Shown: piece by piece, positions 1 to 10,963 of the stretch | Layout: each line of letters begins with the position of its first letter | Position numbering within the stretch: the first letter of the stretch is position 1 | Assembly: GCA_963281255.1 (NCBI GenBank) | Contig: OY725496.1 | Location: 3,100,001-3,164,000, forward strand | Origin: Aphrocallistes beatrix | Lineage: Eukaryota > Porifera > Hexactinellida > Sceptrulophora > Aphrocallistidae | Reading direction: 5' to 3' | DNA length: 64,000 nt | Position numbers and translations under genes: made by a program | The notes under the pieces: generated by a model | What the model was told of the DNA's origin: nothing | The model's database searches: none | The model's input: only the letters and a program-made list of their open reading frames with translations

Positions 1-214
1 TTGTTTTGCGTACTTTTTCTATTTCTTTGTCTTGGATATTATAACAAATCATCGCAATTTATATATGAACCGGGAGAAAGACCTCGCGCTTATCAAGCCT
101 TTTATGATATATTTTGGGATTCTTTGATATACTATATAGGCATTTAACCGTGTATTTGTGTTCATTTGATTTTGATTACTTGTGTGAAAATGGATGTAAT
201 TGATGTCTTTAGAA

Positions 215-262
215 CAGGCTTGTCCAACCTACGGCCCGCATGCTCGAACATACTCAGGAACT
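215..262 (+). mobile_element. Single hAT-type terminal end, fragment
   Basis: The stretch begins CAGGCTTGTCCAACCTACGG, the kind of terminal inverted repeat used by hAT (Charlie-like) elements. No partner end or 8 bp target duplication was found, so this is an isolated end or a coincidence. Confidence 0.35.
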
Positions 263-1156
263 GTTAAAGGGCTTGCTCGATACTTGGTTTAGTGAAACCT
301 ATTTGGGCGAACCTAATTAAGAGAAACTCAATTTTGCGAAACCAAATTAAGCGTAATCATTTTCAACAAAGGTATGACTTAAATAACTTTATAAACTCCA
401 TAAAATACATTTTAATTGAGTTTTGATCAGATAATTATCTGGCACATAAAGCTGGGCTTCCCTCAACTGGAACAGCGCATATAAATTCCGAATAATAATC
501 CATCTCAAACAATACTAAATATCAAATGAAAAATGTCAATAGCAAATCTAGATCACTCCTATCTGGTTCATTTATCAGCAACATTATGGATTGCAACATC
601 AAGTACACGAGCATACATTGAGTCTTTGTGTAAACTAAAACAATGTCAGCTATCCCAGTAGATCAAAGTTTTCTATAATTAAATAAAAATGTAGTGATTC
701 TTTGAAGAGTATAATCTGAAATACTGCATATCAATGCTAGCCCCAAATAAGTAAACATTTCACTGTGATATGTCCAAGGTCGTGTGGTCTTCAAGTAGCT
801 AAAGAACCCCTTATTTGGCCCCCGAACAAAAAAGGTTGGATAAGCCTGCGTTTGAAAGACAAAATTAGAAGAATCTGGGTAAATCATGAAGCAAATGTTG
901 TCAGTTTCCGGAGCAAAGCACCTGAACCCCACTGGGAGGCTTACAGCGTTCCCCAAACGCCTAGCTAATTGGTTGGCCTCCTATTAAAAAGTGTTTCTAC
1001 GCCAATGATTGAAATAGTTCTTATTTCAATTTGAAATGATGCTTTAAAATCTAGAGATATAAGATAAATCCGCGCAGTGCAAGCAAGCGAACTAAAGAAC
1101 ATTTGGAATAAAATCGATAAGAATTGGTGAAAATTCATACAATTGTTGTAAATTAC
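263..1156. other. No recognisable gene
   Basis: AT-rich sequence with short open frames on both strands, none resembling a known domain. It lies between a hAT-like end and an integrase exon fragment and is probably degraded repeat. Confidence 0.4.
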
Positions 1157-1227
1157 CTTGCTAGCGAATTCAGGTCCTTGATCATGTCGGATTACTTTGG
1201 GAACACCGAATGTCAAGTAGATATTCT
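1157..1227 (-). pseudogene. Integrase exon fragment (Ginger/gypsy type)
   Basis: The minus strand encodes YLTFGVPKVIRHDQGPEF, the segment around the second catalytic aspartate (HDQG) of a Gypsy-type integrase core. It closely matches the exon at 11309-11622, which has TFGVPKICQHDQG. It is followed at the same codon by a GTAA splice donor, so both derive from spliced, Ginger-like genes. No neighbouring exon was recognised; a family A repeat starts just beyond it. Confidence 0.65.
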
Positions 1228-1275
1228 GTAATCCTTACTATTAAAACTCGATGATTGTATATATATATATAGATA

Positions 1276-1827
1276 TCCTTACTATTAAAACTCGATTGTT
1301 ATTTGTGTATATATATATATATATATATATCTGTAACGAATTGATTGAAGAAACTGCCGGGCGCAGAAGGCTGATTTTTGGCATGTGGGAGTCTTTTGGC
1401 TATGGCTCCAGTAAGTTCTGAGTTCAGAGCAAAATGTCGACTCATCATGGAATTATGACGTCATTGTCACATTTTTAAAAGTTAAGCAACACAGTTATTC
1501 GGGCATAACTCAGCCATTATAGGAGATAGAAGGCTGAAATTTTAATAGAATCTGTATACTAACATACCTCACATATGATGCGACTTTCATCAAAAAATGA
1601 TGACACATCACTTTGTTATGACGTCATCATTACGCATCAAAAATTTTAAAATTGACAAATTTGGTGATTTTTCGAGTGATATCGATTAGCACAGTAGAAC
1701 AGACATATTTAGAGATGTTATCTCCCTTATAATTAACCAATGTGACTCCAGGCGACCGAAGGGAGCCTCCGGCGGACACTAAGTGTCCGCCAGCCGCGCA
1801 GCGCAAGCAAGCGCGAAGCGCGCTTGT
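1276..1827 (+). mobile_element. Tail-hairpin repeat family A, copy 1
   Basis: A 550 bp noncoding repeat. It has a head TCCTTACTATTAAAACTCGA, a TA microsatellite, an AT-rich body with GACGTCAT motifs, and a GC-rich tail. The tail holds a perfect 9 bp stem (GGCGGACAC/GTGTCCGCC) and a second stem CAAGCGC/GCGCTTG, ending ...GCGCGCTTGT. It is nearly identical to 10412-10963. Asymmetric ends, a microsatellite near the 5' end and a 3' hairpin recall non-autonomous rolling-circle elements, but no CTRR end is visible. A partial second head precedes it at about 1231. Confidence 0.75.
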
Positions 1828-1830
1828 CTT

Positions 1831-2643
1831 ATATATTAAAATGCTAGGATTTTTTTTTCTTGAGTGTTTGTCCGAATTGATTGAAGAATTGGCAAGTAGT
1901 AGAGATATGAAAATTGGCATGTAGGTGTCAAATGATATGACTACGATTAAGTTCTAACCGAAATTTTCACACCTCTGCAAAAAAAATGGAAACAATTTTT
2001 CACACCTTTTCTATACAAAATATATGACTGCACTATCACAATAGAAAACATTGTACGGCGCTACAATATAATGCCATTGTTATTAATACTTCAAAATTAT
2101 TTGTTTACGTTTGTTTACATTAGAGACAAAAAGTAAACAAATCTCAAAATTATGCTAGAAACTTACTCTCAACGCTTGACATGGGGTTTTCAGGGGTGTA
2201 GATTTCGAATATCTTATTTTCGAGTAAATCTGATAATTAATTTGTTTACTTTTGTTTACAATAGGTACATAAAGTAAACAAATTACAAAAATATGCTAGA
2301 GATTAGCTTCCAACTGTTGACAGGTTTTTATGGGTGTAGAATTCGAATATTATATTTTCAGATCGATATGCTAAATAATTTGTTTGCAATAGATACATAA
2401 AGTAAACATATTAGAAAAATATGGTAGACTAGCTTCCAACGGTTGACATAGGATTTAGGGGTGTAGAATTCGGATATTATATTTTCTCATCGAAATGATA
2501 AATTATTTGTTAACCTTTGTTTAAAATATATATATAAATTAACAAAATAGGCTGGATTAGGTCATTCCAGGCGCCCGCAGGGCGGCTCTGCGGACACAAA
2601 GTGTCCGCAAGCCGCGCAGCGCAAGCAAGCGAAGCGCGCTTGT
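1831..2643 (+). mobile_element. Tail-hairpin repeat family B, copy 1
   Basis: The head TGTCCGAATTGATTGAAGAA leads into a body with about three degenerate units of 127-137 bp, each containing GTGTAGAATTCG and TTTGTTTAC motifs. The body differs from family A, yet the element ends in nearly the same GC-rich tail: a CGGACAC/GTGTCCG stem, then GCGCAAGCAAGCGAAGCGCG and CTTGT. It abuts family A copy 1 head to tail. Other copies lie at 6293-6544, 51403-53938, 32850-32968 and 55940-56029. Confidence 0.7.
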
Positions 2644-2698
2644 CTTCATAAAATCTCTTGAGTTGTCTTAGTTTTCAGGGCACGAGCAACAACAAACT

Positions 2699-2860
2699 TT
2701 GTTATTAGAGAACTGATTCATCGTAAACTTGATAACCATCGTAACTTGATAACCACCATGGATGCACAACTACTATCGTAACTTGATACCATACTTTTAT
2801 ATTAGTCCATCGTAACTTGATACCATACTTTTATATTTTAGTCCATCCATAGCATTCTAA
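2699..2860 (+). repeat. Array of short subterminal-type repeats
   Basis: ATCGTAACTTGATA(A)CCA and TTTTATATTAGTCCATCGTA recur several times here. About 85 bp of the block reappears inverted at 25975-26055, beside an integrase fragment. The TTTTAGTCCATCGTA unit occurs three times at 9650-9700, just before another integrase gene. These may be subterminal transposase-binding sites of a Ginger-like family; that link is inferred. Confidence 0.5.
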
Positions 2861-4106
2861 TACACTAAGGCAATGGCGCAGGCCTTTTTTTCTGGACCAT
2901 GGATTGGTTAAACGAGCTAAGTGAATTTATCACTAATTATCAATTTAACATTTATTCGCTTTCTATTTGTCCACCACACTTACTAATTCATATCATTGAA
3001 CCCAAAAGGTTAATAACTTAATAAATGAGCGTTTATAATCATAATATTAATTGCAAACAAACAAATACATTCGAAATAGATTCATAGCACAGCACGGAAA
3101 GACTAACAATATACACTAAGTTGGAATAATCATTATTGAAATGGTGAATTACATAAATTAAAATTAGTAAACTGAAGGATGTTATGAAGAGAAGATAATA
3201 TTCTAAGATTAAGGAAGATCAAAACGTTGTTATTCCGTTAGACATCACTTCTCTTTCTTCATCCTTTATCCCGTCTTGTCACACCATTCCTACGAAAGAG
3301 AAGAATTATTATACTTCACAACGATACAATTCTCTCACACATATCAATCCATTTGTCATCAGCTATGATTAAAATTAATACTAGTAATTTAGTATGAGTT
3401 GAACCGGGATAAAACTGTTTTCGAAGAACTTGAGAGTTAGCAATTTGATGAAAGTTTTATGGATAATACAAGTAGTAACGCAGTCGATAACAGCAATATA
3501 TGGATACATACGTGACCCCTGTATAATAAATCTACGATAATTTTTTGAGATTCCTTATCAGTTGTCAAATAGGTTAGATTTTTGTATAAGAGAAAACTGC
3601 ACACCCAGCCACGTTATTAGGTTAAATACATTTCATTAAAATCCCTGCAAACTATTCAAATATTCTTCAAGAGCTATGACTACTGTTAATAGTAAAGTTG
3701 TTTCAGTTCTAAAAAGACCTTCAATGGGGATGCGGGCAGGCGTTATATCATGACCAATATATCCTTATTTTATAATATAATCAAGGCTGATAATTTGATA
3801 TATAATTGGCTACAAACATTTAATTCACAAATTGAAGTATCAATAACCATCAATATATTTTGAAATGCTGGTATATCGACTCGATCATTATATTCAATAA
3901 ATCCTTGTACCTGAAATATAATGGGCTACTGATGGCAAAATGACAATATATGCGGTAGCTAAATATTGATGCGGGCGAGGAGATGAAACACGGTCCCAAT
4001 TAACAGTTCTATACTAGGATTATTGGATTGTTGTTTAATCGAAAAAAATGTGAGATGATTGGATAATTGAAGTCGACGTTCACGAATTTGACAATAATAA
4101 ATAGTA
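2861..4106. other. No recognisable gene
   Basis: About 1.2 kb of AT-rich sequence with no long open frame, paired repeats or RNA gene recognised. Confidence 0.4.
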
Positions 4107-4108
4107 TA

Positions 4109-4286
4109 CAGTCAGGGTCGCGTATTGTGAACCACCAGGGGACCAAAAAATCTGTTCATAATATACTTCATATTAAGCGAACTTGTCAATACATATCCTA
4201 TCTAAAAATGAAATTGGGACCAGGAGGTTAGTTCATAATAAACGAATGTTAATATTAAGCGGGTTCATAATAAACGACCCTGACTG
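4109..4286. mobile_element. MITE, TA target site, CAGTCAGGG ends
   Basis: A 178 bp element bounded by CAGTCAGGGTCGC and its inverse GCGACCCTGACTG, flanked by TA on both sides. Inner sequences (TTCATAATA, ATTAAGCG) are also arranged as inverted repeats. This is typical of pogo/Tigger-like non-autonomous Tc1/mariner elements. A second copy lies at 59058-59241 and a 67 bp relative at 25798-25864. Confidence 0.85.
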
Positions 4287-4879
4287 TAGTTTGAACTAGA
4301 TATCTGACAACATAAGCTGAAATGATGTTTTATTCAGTTTTAATGGATCATTTTGTATTCGAGCCTGTTAGTAAATATAGGTTTCTGAAATAATTATCTT
4401 AATTTAAAAAAAATAGTTATTGGACGCATGAGCTATCCAGGCGTTTCGTAGGTCGAGCGTCGAGGTCGCTAAGCTAAGAAAGAATATCTGAAAATGTACT
4501 AACTAAGAACTTATCTACCTTTTCTTCGTTGTCAGTTATGCTCTTAGTAGAGTAGGCAGATTCCATCAGCAATCGTTCAGTGTGGTCCAAAGATAGTCTC
4601 TTAGGCTTGGAATTCCATTCAGAAAGATAGGAAGTGTAGTCGGGGAATATACTGGGTACTCAAGTTTCTTTAGAGCTATTCTATCCTGGAAACTGTAACA
4701 GTACGAAGCCCGTCATTGTAGGTAATGGTTCTCTCGATGTCATCTGGTTTGAAAGAATGTACACATATCTACACGGTGTGTAGAAGTGTAAATGTGACAA
4801 TCAGTTAATAAGGAAAATACAATAGAAACTTACCCACATTAGCGTGTTTACTTCCTAGTCTTTCCGTGGACGTGGAATT

Positions 4880-4970
4880 ACTCTAAACGATTCTTTGGGA
4901 AATGAAAAGCAGAGGGATATTCTGCTTCACTTTTATAGTTGGACTTGCAGCCTGGAACAACACAGGACAT
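4880..4970 (-). CDS. THAP-type zinc finger exon, partial
   Basis: The minus strand starts with Met and reads SCVVPGCKSNY, then SAFHFPKN. This is the N-terminal part of a THAP zinc finger: C-x4-C followed by the F-x-F-P block. The frame stops after NRLE; a possible GTAATT donor there suggests an intron. The expected Cys/His half and the AVPTIF-like end were not found downstream. THAP fingers bind DNA in host regulators and in P-element transposases, so this could be either a host gene exon or a P-like remnant. 4287-4879 and 5000-5376 hold nothing else recognised. Confidence 0.5.
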
Positions 4971-5376
4971 GTCGTTCCGGAAGAGTAATAAAGATGGATG
5001 CTTATGTGGAGTGTTTCGGATCAACTTTGAGTCGTGTATAGGAAAAGACAGTGATTTGTAAAACTTTACAACAAGGTAGCAAATAAATATATAATTCATG
5101 TGGTTGATTTTAAAACAAAACAAGTAAGTAGTATGTTAATATATAAGCAATATGGTTGCTTAAAATTAGTTTAACCACACATTCTCTACAGTGCCATCCT
5201 CGAACCAATTTGAAGAAAATCGATACAATATTAATGAAAAGGATCATTATATAATATACGAAATTATACACCAGCATAATCCAATCATTTTCAGAAAAAT
5301 TCGTTTAGCTCGTTTAACCAATCCATGGTCCAGAAAAAAAGGTCTGCGCCATTGCCTTAGTGTATTAGAATGCTAT

Positions 5377-5907
5377 GACTCAGGGAAAGTTAAAGTCTGG
5401 ACTAAGAGGAGCCAGCGTGTAAATTTACCCTCTTACAGGCATCCTTCCAAAGTTCATGTTTGGAGTGGGATTTCTATGATGGGTGCTACACCACTTTGCA
5501 TATTTACTGAGAATTTCAACCAACAGGTCTACATCTCCACCCTAAATGGCTATCTAATTGAACAAGCTAGGGCACTCTATGGTCAAAATTGGGTATTGCA
5601 AGAAGATAATAGCCCAATCCACACAGGAAAGACCGCGAAGGGGTGGAAGTCCGAATTTGTCCCCCTTAGGATTGATTGGCTTCCTAATAGCCCTGATCTT
5701 GCCCCAATTGAAAACCTTGGGCAGTTCTCAAAAGGCGGTTGATAGAACGATCACATAAAACAATTCAGCAGTTGAGAACTGGGATAGAGGAGATATGGGA
5801 TTCGTTTGATCCAGATTTTATTAGGCCATTTTGCACCTCAATGGAGTCAAGAATCCAGCTTTGCCTCAAGAACAAGGGTAGAAAAATAAAATATTAATAA
5901 TTTACTA
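5377..5907 (+). pseudogene. Tc1 transposase, 3' part, in left arm
   Basis: Encodes the second catalytic Asp region (LQEDNSPIHTG) and the last catalytic residue (SPDLAPIEN) of a DD34E Tc1 transposase. The N-terminal half is missing because the arm begins here. A frameshift shortly after LAPIEN moves the C-terminal part (LKRRLIERSHKTIQQLRTGI) to another frame. The same frameshift is in the right-arm copy, so it predates the duplication. The Tc1 end and a truncated hAT-like element follow, ending at 6292. Confidence 0.8.
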
Positions 5908-6292
5908 TCTTAGATTAGTTTTACTGACCGATTACACCCTAATTCATCTCATATTCAAGTACTAGTTAGGTACTGTTCAACAATTAGGATTTATGACAAT
6001 GGATATTTACTGCCAATAATTACGGGACATGCTGTAAATACGTACTTATATAAGTGCGATTCTACGATTTCCTAGTTTTGCGAAGTCATCCACGATGTCA
6101 TCCATGTTGATTCGGGACGATCTTTCTCTGTTTATTGATAAAGTTCCAAGGTCTCCCAGCCTGTCATCGTCCATGACACTGCGTGAATATGTCTTTCTTA
6201 CTGAAAATGACTATGTTTCAGCTCATTTGGACACAAATGAATGACGCATGTATTCCTGTCAGAAATTGGTGCCCCCCCTGGCGCCGCCACTG

Positions 6293-6544
6293 ACATAAAG
6301 TAAACAAATTACAAAAATAGGCTAGAGACTTTCCAACGGTTGACATGGGGTTTTTAGTGCTGTAGATTTCGAATATTAGATCCATATGAGAAATTATTCG
6401 TTAACCTTTGTTTACAATATTTATATAAAGGAAAACAAAATCCCAAATTAGGTTAGATTGAGTAACTTCAGGCGCTTGCAGGGCGACTCTGCGGACACGC
6501 AGTGTCCGCAAGTCGCGCAGCGCAAGCAAGCGAAGCGCGCTTGT
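6293..6544 (+). mobile_element. Family B repeat, left-arm copy, 3' part
   Basis: Carries the TGTTGACAT...GTGTAGATTTCGAAT body motif and the complete GC-rich hairpin tail ending GCGCGCTTGT. It is the inverse counterpart of 51403-51654. The hAT-like element is inserted immediately to its left. Confidence 0.7.
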
Positions 6545-6771
6545 AGTATACTATGTATATAACCAATTTTGGAGTCCTTAGCAAGGGATTATCTATTATG
6601 CCACTGCCCCATGGCCCACTTTCCAAAAGTTGTCTACGGAACTGCCATTTTAGCTAAATTGTACAGGGTGTAACAAAAGTCTTGGTCGGTTGTAGATCTA
6701 ATTAGTATTCATTCTTCATGAGTACCTCCTACCGTAGTATCAAAAGTACTACCACACTACAATTAGTTATT

Positions 6772-7095
6772 ACAAGCGCGCTTCGCTTACTTGCGCTGCA
6801 AGTAAGCGAAGGTAGATAACATCTCTAAATATGTCTGTCTTACTGTTATAATCGATATCACTCGAAAAATTACAAAATTTGTCAATTTTTCACTTTTGAT
6901 GCTTAATGATGACGTCATAGTAGTGATGAGTCATCATTTTAATGAGAGTTGTCTTATATTTGAAATATATCAATAAATTTAATATACACATTCTATTAAA
7001 TTTCAGCCTCCTATCACCTAAAATGGCTGAGTTATAGAGGGGAAACTGAAATTTCTAATAATAAAAAGGTAACAATGACGTCATAATTCCAAATT
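6772..7095 (-). mobile_element. Family A repeat, left-arm copy
   Basis: Inverted family A body with a modified tail that folds as a 14 bp perfect stem (CTTCGCTTACTTGC / GCAAGTAAGCGAAG, loop GCT). The rest of the GC-rich tail is missing. Counterpart of 50855-51175. Nothing recognised in 6545-6771. Confidence 0.65.
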
Positions 7096-7240
7096 GGAAT
7101 CGAAGATCTATCATAAGATTTTGAGAACATTACGTATAACACTTATATACTTATATACAATGAATAATTTAAAGAACAAATATAAAGTTTAAATTAATAC
7201 TTCGAACAAGAATACAAACAATCATGCAAAATCTTCACAC

Positions 7241-8074
7241 TTATAGTTTCTTAAATCTTCTACCATCTTGTTCACATACATTAATAATATATCCTTCTTT
7301 ATTCACTGCGATTCCTTTTATATTTGTAAATAAACCTTTTATATCCGTGATATGATTCCCTTCCCAATTGAATATACAAAGCTGATTTTTCCCTGCATCA
7401 CTAATTAGAATATTCCCCTCGAAATCAAGATGCAAAAATTCAGGGTGTTGCAAATGGAAATTGTACCTTTTTTTCTCCACTTTTGATTCCATATCAAACA
7501 TAATTAATGAATCATCAGATTTCACTAATACTATAATAAGTTGATTGTGCAGTTTAACATCAATGGGATCAATGATACTTTGAATTTCATGAGCTATTGG
7601 CATATATGGGTGGAGAATTAAGAGGCGCTGGTTTCCGCTGTCACAGACGTAAGCATTATATTCTGAATCTATGGCAATACCATGAGGTAGTTTTAAACTC
7701 ATTCTTCTGCCAATCGATCTATCGTTGGAATAAAAAGTTATCAATATGCCATCTAAATTGAAGATAAACAAGCGATTATATGATTTATCTGTAACAAATA
7801 TGAACATTTCTTGAATATACAAACCCCAAGGGTAGCCAATATATTCATCACCATGAGGAAAATGGGTTATATATTTTAATTTAGGATCAAATACCTGAAT
7901 TCTGCTATTTATACCATCAGCAACAAGAATATTTTGAGATTCTTTTTCAATGGCTACCGTTTTAGGACCACGGAAGTAGCCAATCTCTGACCCCCACTGA
8001 CCGTGAGCTTGGATGATTGTAGAGATTGATTTGTAATCTCGAGACATTTTACGCTGCAACAAACTTTCAATCAT
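7241..8074 (-). CDS. NHL-repeat beta-propeller protein (left copy)
   Basis: An uninterrupted 277-residue protein made almost wholly of NHL-type units. Each has the pattern 'hydrophobic - D - x - N/G - I/Y - V - x - D - N/R - IQVF', for example ILVADGINSRIQVFDP and AYVCDSGNQRLLIL. About six units are visible, enough for one beta-propeller. There is no RING, B-box, coiled coil, signal peptide or membrane segment, so it lacks the tripartite part of TRIM-NHL proteins and may be truncated upstream. NHL propellers act as protein or RNA binding platforms; no specific partner can be inferred. The right-arm copy at 49871-50704 differs by about two residues. Two intact copies imply recent duplication or retained function. 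Confidence 0.8.
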   Translation of the reverse strand: MIESLLQRKMSRDYKSISTIIQAHGQWGSEIGYFRGPKTVAIEKESQNILVADGINSRIQVFDPKLKYITHFPHGDEYIGYPWGLYIQEMFIFVTDKSYNRLFIFNLDGILITFYSNDRSIGRRMSLKLPHGIAIDSEYNAYVCDSGNQRLLILHPYMPIAHEIQSIIDPIDVKLHNQLIIVLVKSDDSLIMFDMESKVEKKRYNFHLQHPEFLHLDFEGNILISDAGKNQLCIFNWEGNHITDIKGLFTNIKGIAVNKEGYIINVCEQDGRRFKKL

Positions 8075-8705
8075 TCAGTAGCCTCATAATTGTCTTATAT
8101 GAAGTATTAAAACGGCCTGTAATCGAGCCAAGTTGGTGTTGCAGAGTAGATATTATGCCTATTCTGATATATGAGACACTTGATATTGCTCTGTATATAT
8201 ATGGTCTGTTCTACAAATATATATCATTCATTCAAGCATAACATTCTAGTATATAGGATACTTGATTCATACTTTAGTTAATTAAACTTTGGAGCATACT
8301 ATACTACTTGTATATACCCTATATGTTGGAAAATCCTTATTAAAACTCGATTAATGTTTGTACACTGCCTGAACAAAAGTTTTCGTACACCTCATAATTC
8401 CCCATACAAATAGTTATAATACTGATTTATTTAGCGTTTCAAGAATATTTCATTTGTGAGAGATACACTTAATTTGACTTCAAATTCGAATTCTCCATAT
8501 TCAAATAACCCACTTTATAAGTTTTCAACTTAATTACTCTTCTTCAAGATTAAGTATTTTCAGCATTTGTTTTCCTATACCACATGTCGCGAGTGATCAC
8601 CATTGTATATGATGGCATTGGTGGTATGAGTTGGCACAGTTTGAAAATTTTTAACCTTGTGGGAGTGTAAACAAGTTGAAAGATTAAAAAGTGAGTAATT
8701 CGAAT

Positions 8706-9005
8706 TTGAATCGAATTGATTAAAGAAACTGCCAGACTCTGAAAGTTGATTTTGGCATGTGGGAGTCTTTTGGCTATGGCTCCACTATATTCTGAGCTCA
8801 GACGAAAATGTCGACTCATCATGGAATTATGACGTCATTGACTCCTTTTTTATAATTAGAAATTTCAGTTTTTCGACTCAGTTATTTTAGGTGCTATCAT
8901 AGAAGACTGAAATTTTAATACTACTAGAATGTGTATATTAATATATCTCATATATGGTACAACTATCATCCAAAATGATGTCATCATTACGCGTCAAAAT
9001 TATTA
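8706..9005 (+). mobile_element. Family A repeat, left-arm copy without tail
   Basis: Matches family A from CGAATTGATTAAAGAAACTG to the GACATCATT...GCGTCAAAATT region, without the GC tail. It preserves the uninterrupted sequence TCTAGTAGTATTAAAA (inverse) at about 8912-8927. On the right arm the LTR element at 44367-49035 sits in exactly this place, so this is the empty site. Confidence 0.7.
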
Positions 9006-9110
9006 TAAATGCCCAATTTACGGAACATTAAATAGGCAGTTAAAATCCCGGAACAGTTCCGTTCCATTCCGTAAATTAGGTATGTCCCAAAATTCACTTA
9101 CAACTAGGTA
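9006..9110. mobile_element. Small MITE-like palindrome (CCGTAAATTAGG family)
   Basis: Inverted ends GCCCAATTTACGGAA and TTCCGTAAATTAGGT enclose GGAACAGTTCC. It resembles the 233 bp element at 30489-30721 and the fragment near 60933. The right-arm counterpart is at about 44195-44275. Next to it the 24 bp phrase beginning AGGTATGTCCCAAAATTCAC is repeated in tandem. Confidence 0.5.
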
Positions 9111-9144
9111 TGTCCCAAAATTCACTTAAAAGTCTTTGATGCTT

Positions 9145-9643
9145 TGTCAATAACTACTCTACCTTCCTAACTACTACTGAGTTACGATTACTACGATCCT
9201 TGTGGGTCACTAAGACGCAACACTCTAACATCGCCCCCCTTTCTTTAGCTGTCTTCTCCTAGGGTTTCTTGACACCTCGTGTTCCAGCCATGTCATAGTC
9301 AGAAACAAACTCTCCTAGCCATTGCGGAGCCTGACGATTCCTCCGCGGGTAGCGTGGTTCAGGCTGAATTTATCCACGATGGACTCCTGTTGCGGGTCCG
9401 TTTTCGCTTCAAAGGGTAGTTCACTTGTACTTGTTCCACCATCTTGTTCTTGTGTAACATAGTCCTCGTTGCAATATGTTTCTTTTGCTTCACCACTGAT
9501 ACCTTTCGTTAGCAGACCCCAAGTGGGCGAGACCAGCTGACTCCTGTCATAGAATTTGCATCGGTTGAGCCGTTGAGGTGTACCCATTTGTCCCTTCCCG
9601 GGAGGCTAATCATCGCGTTCTCACCGACCCTGCGAAATATAGT
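9145..9643 (-). pseudogene. 3' end of gypsy element with partial LTR, left arm
   Basis: The inverse of 43474-44142. It holds a shortened LTR (9145-9230, TGTCAATAAC...CTCTAACA), the polypurine tract, and the last 90 or so codons downstream of the integrase GPY/F domain (open frame 9315-9587). The LTR lacks about 170 bp present on the right. The arm stops inside the integrase gene at 9643. Confidence 0.75.
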
Positions 9644-10411
9644 TATATTTTAGTCCATCGTATATTTTAGTCCATCGTACTATATTTTAGTCCATCGTAC
9701 TTGATACTGTTGGTGTCGTAAGTAACTGCATCAGTATATATTAGTATTTTTAGGTAATTTTCTAATTATAACTTGAAATTTTCTCTATTTTTTGTTTATT
9801 TTTAAATACTTGTAGTATATAGGCAGATCTTGAAATGGATCCTCAGGACCGTAATAATTTGATTCAGTTTATATCGTTTGGAAGGTACCCAGTCGATATT
9901 CAAAATACACCCCAAATACACACGGGCAAATTTTCGGCGGAAAGCCTCAAACTTTCGTGTTGAAGGAGATATTCTCTATAAGGTAAGAAAAGTACCTACA
10001 TGTATTCTAATTCTATATCATATGTTGTACAAAATCCCCCCTCCCATCTATGATCAATCATCTATTTTGGCAACATTGTACTACGAATGTAGACCTGTAA
10101 CAAAGTAAAATGTAATTTTCCAGGGATTTAGTAATTATTGGAATGTACAAGTAATATACTCTTTTATATCTAGATCATTCGCAACAAAAGAGGATTTATG
10201 GAGCGTTTTGAATGTCCTCTAGCCTCTGAAATTCCCCGAATCATGGGTGCATATCATGTGGATCATCCCGGTATCAATGCCATGACTACTTCCATCCGAC
10301 AAAGAGACTTTTGGGATAATATGTATCAGCAAACCGAAAAAAATGTATGTGAGTATGTTACGACTTGTCGGCTTAAGGCCATAGTATGGTTATACCACAC
10401 CCATGCTACTA

Positions 10412-10963
10412 TCCTTACTATTAAAACTCGATTGTTATTTGTGTATATATATATATATATATATATCTGTAACGAATTGATTGAAGAAACTGCCGGGCAC
10501 AGAAAGCTAATTTTTGGCATGTGGGAGTCTTTTGGCTATGGCTCCAGTAAGTTCTGAGCTCAGAGCAAAATGTCGACTCATCATGGAATTATGACGTCAT
10601 TGTCACATTTTTAAAAGTTAAGCAACACAGTTATTCGGGCATAACTCAGCCATTATAGGAGATAGAAGGCTGAAATTTTAATAGAATCTGTATACTAACA
10701 TGTCTCACATATGATGCAACTATCATCAAAAAATGATGACTCATCACTTTGTTATGACGTCATCATTACGCATCAAAAATTTTTAAATTCACAAATTTGG
10801 TGATTTTTCGAGTGATATCGATTAGCACAGTAGGACAGACATATTTAGAGATGTTATCTCCCTTATAATTAACCAATGTGACTCCAGGCGACCGAAGGGA
10901 GCCTCCGGCGGACACAAAGTGTCCGCCAGCCGCGCAGCGCAAGCAAGCGCGAAGCGCGCTTGT
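10412..10963 (+). mobile_element. Tail-hairpin repeat family A, copy 2
   Basis: Nearly identical to 1276-1827 over its whole length, including head, TA run, body and two-hairpin GC tail. It sits in the intron between the two halves of the integrase zinc finger. Near-identity of two copies 9 kb apart suggests recent mobility or gene conversion. Confidence 0.75.

Larger units (their letters stand above)
5377..9643 (-). repeat. Left arm of large inverted duplication
   Basis: This 4.27 kb segment is the inverse of 43474-52570, apart from a 4.67 kb LTR element present only on the right and a roughly 170 bp deletion within an LTR on the left. The NHL proteins in the arms differ at about 2 of 277 residues, and small indels occur (12 bp near 8200), so this is not one sequence assembled twice. 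Both ends of this arm cut through elements that continue on the right: a Tc1 transposase at 5377 and a gypsy integrase gene at 9643. That marks this arm as the derived copy. Confidence 0.85.

Noticed and set aside
5191..5376. N-terminal extension of the left-arm Tc1 frame
   Set aside because: Not homologous to the right-arm transposase; it is a chance fusion at the duplication border.
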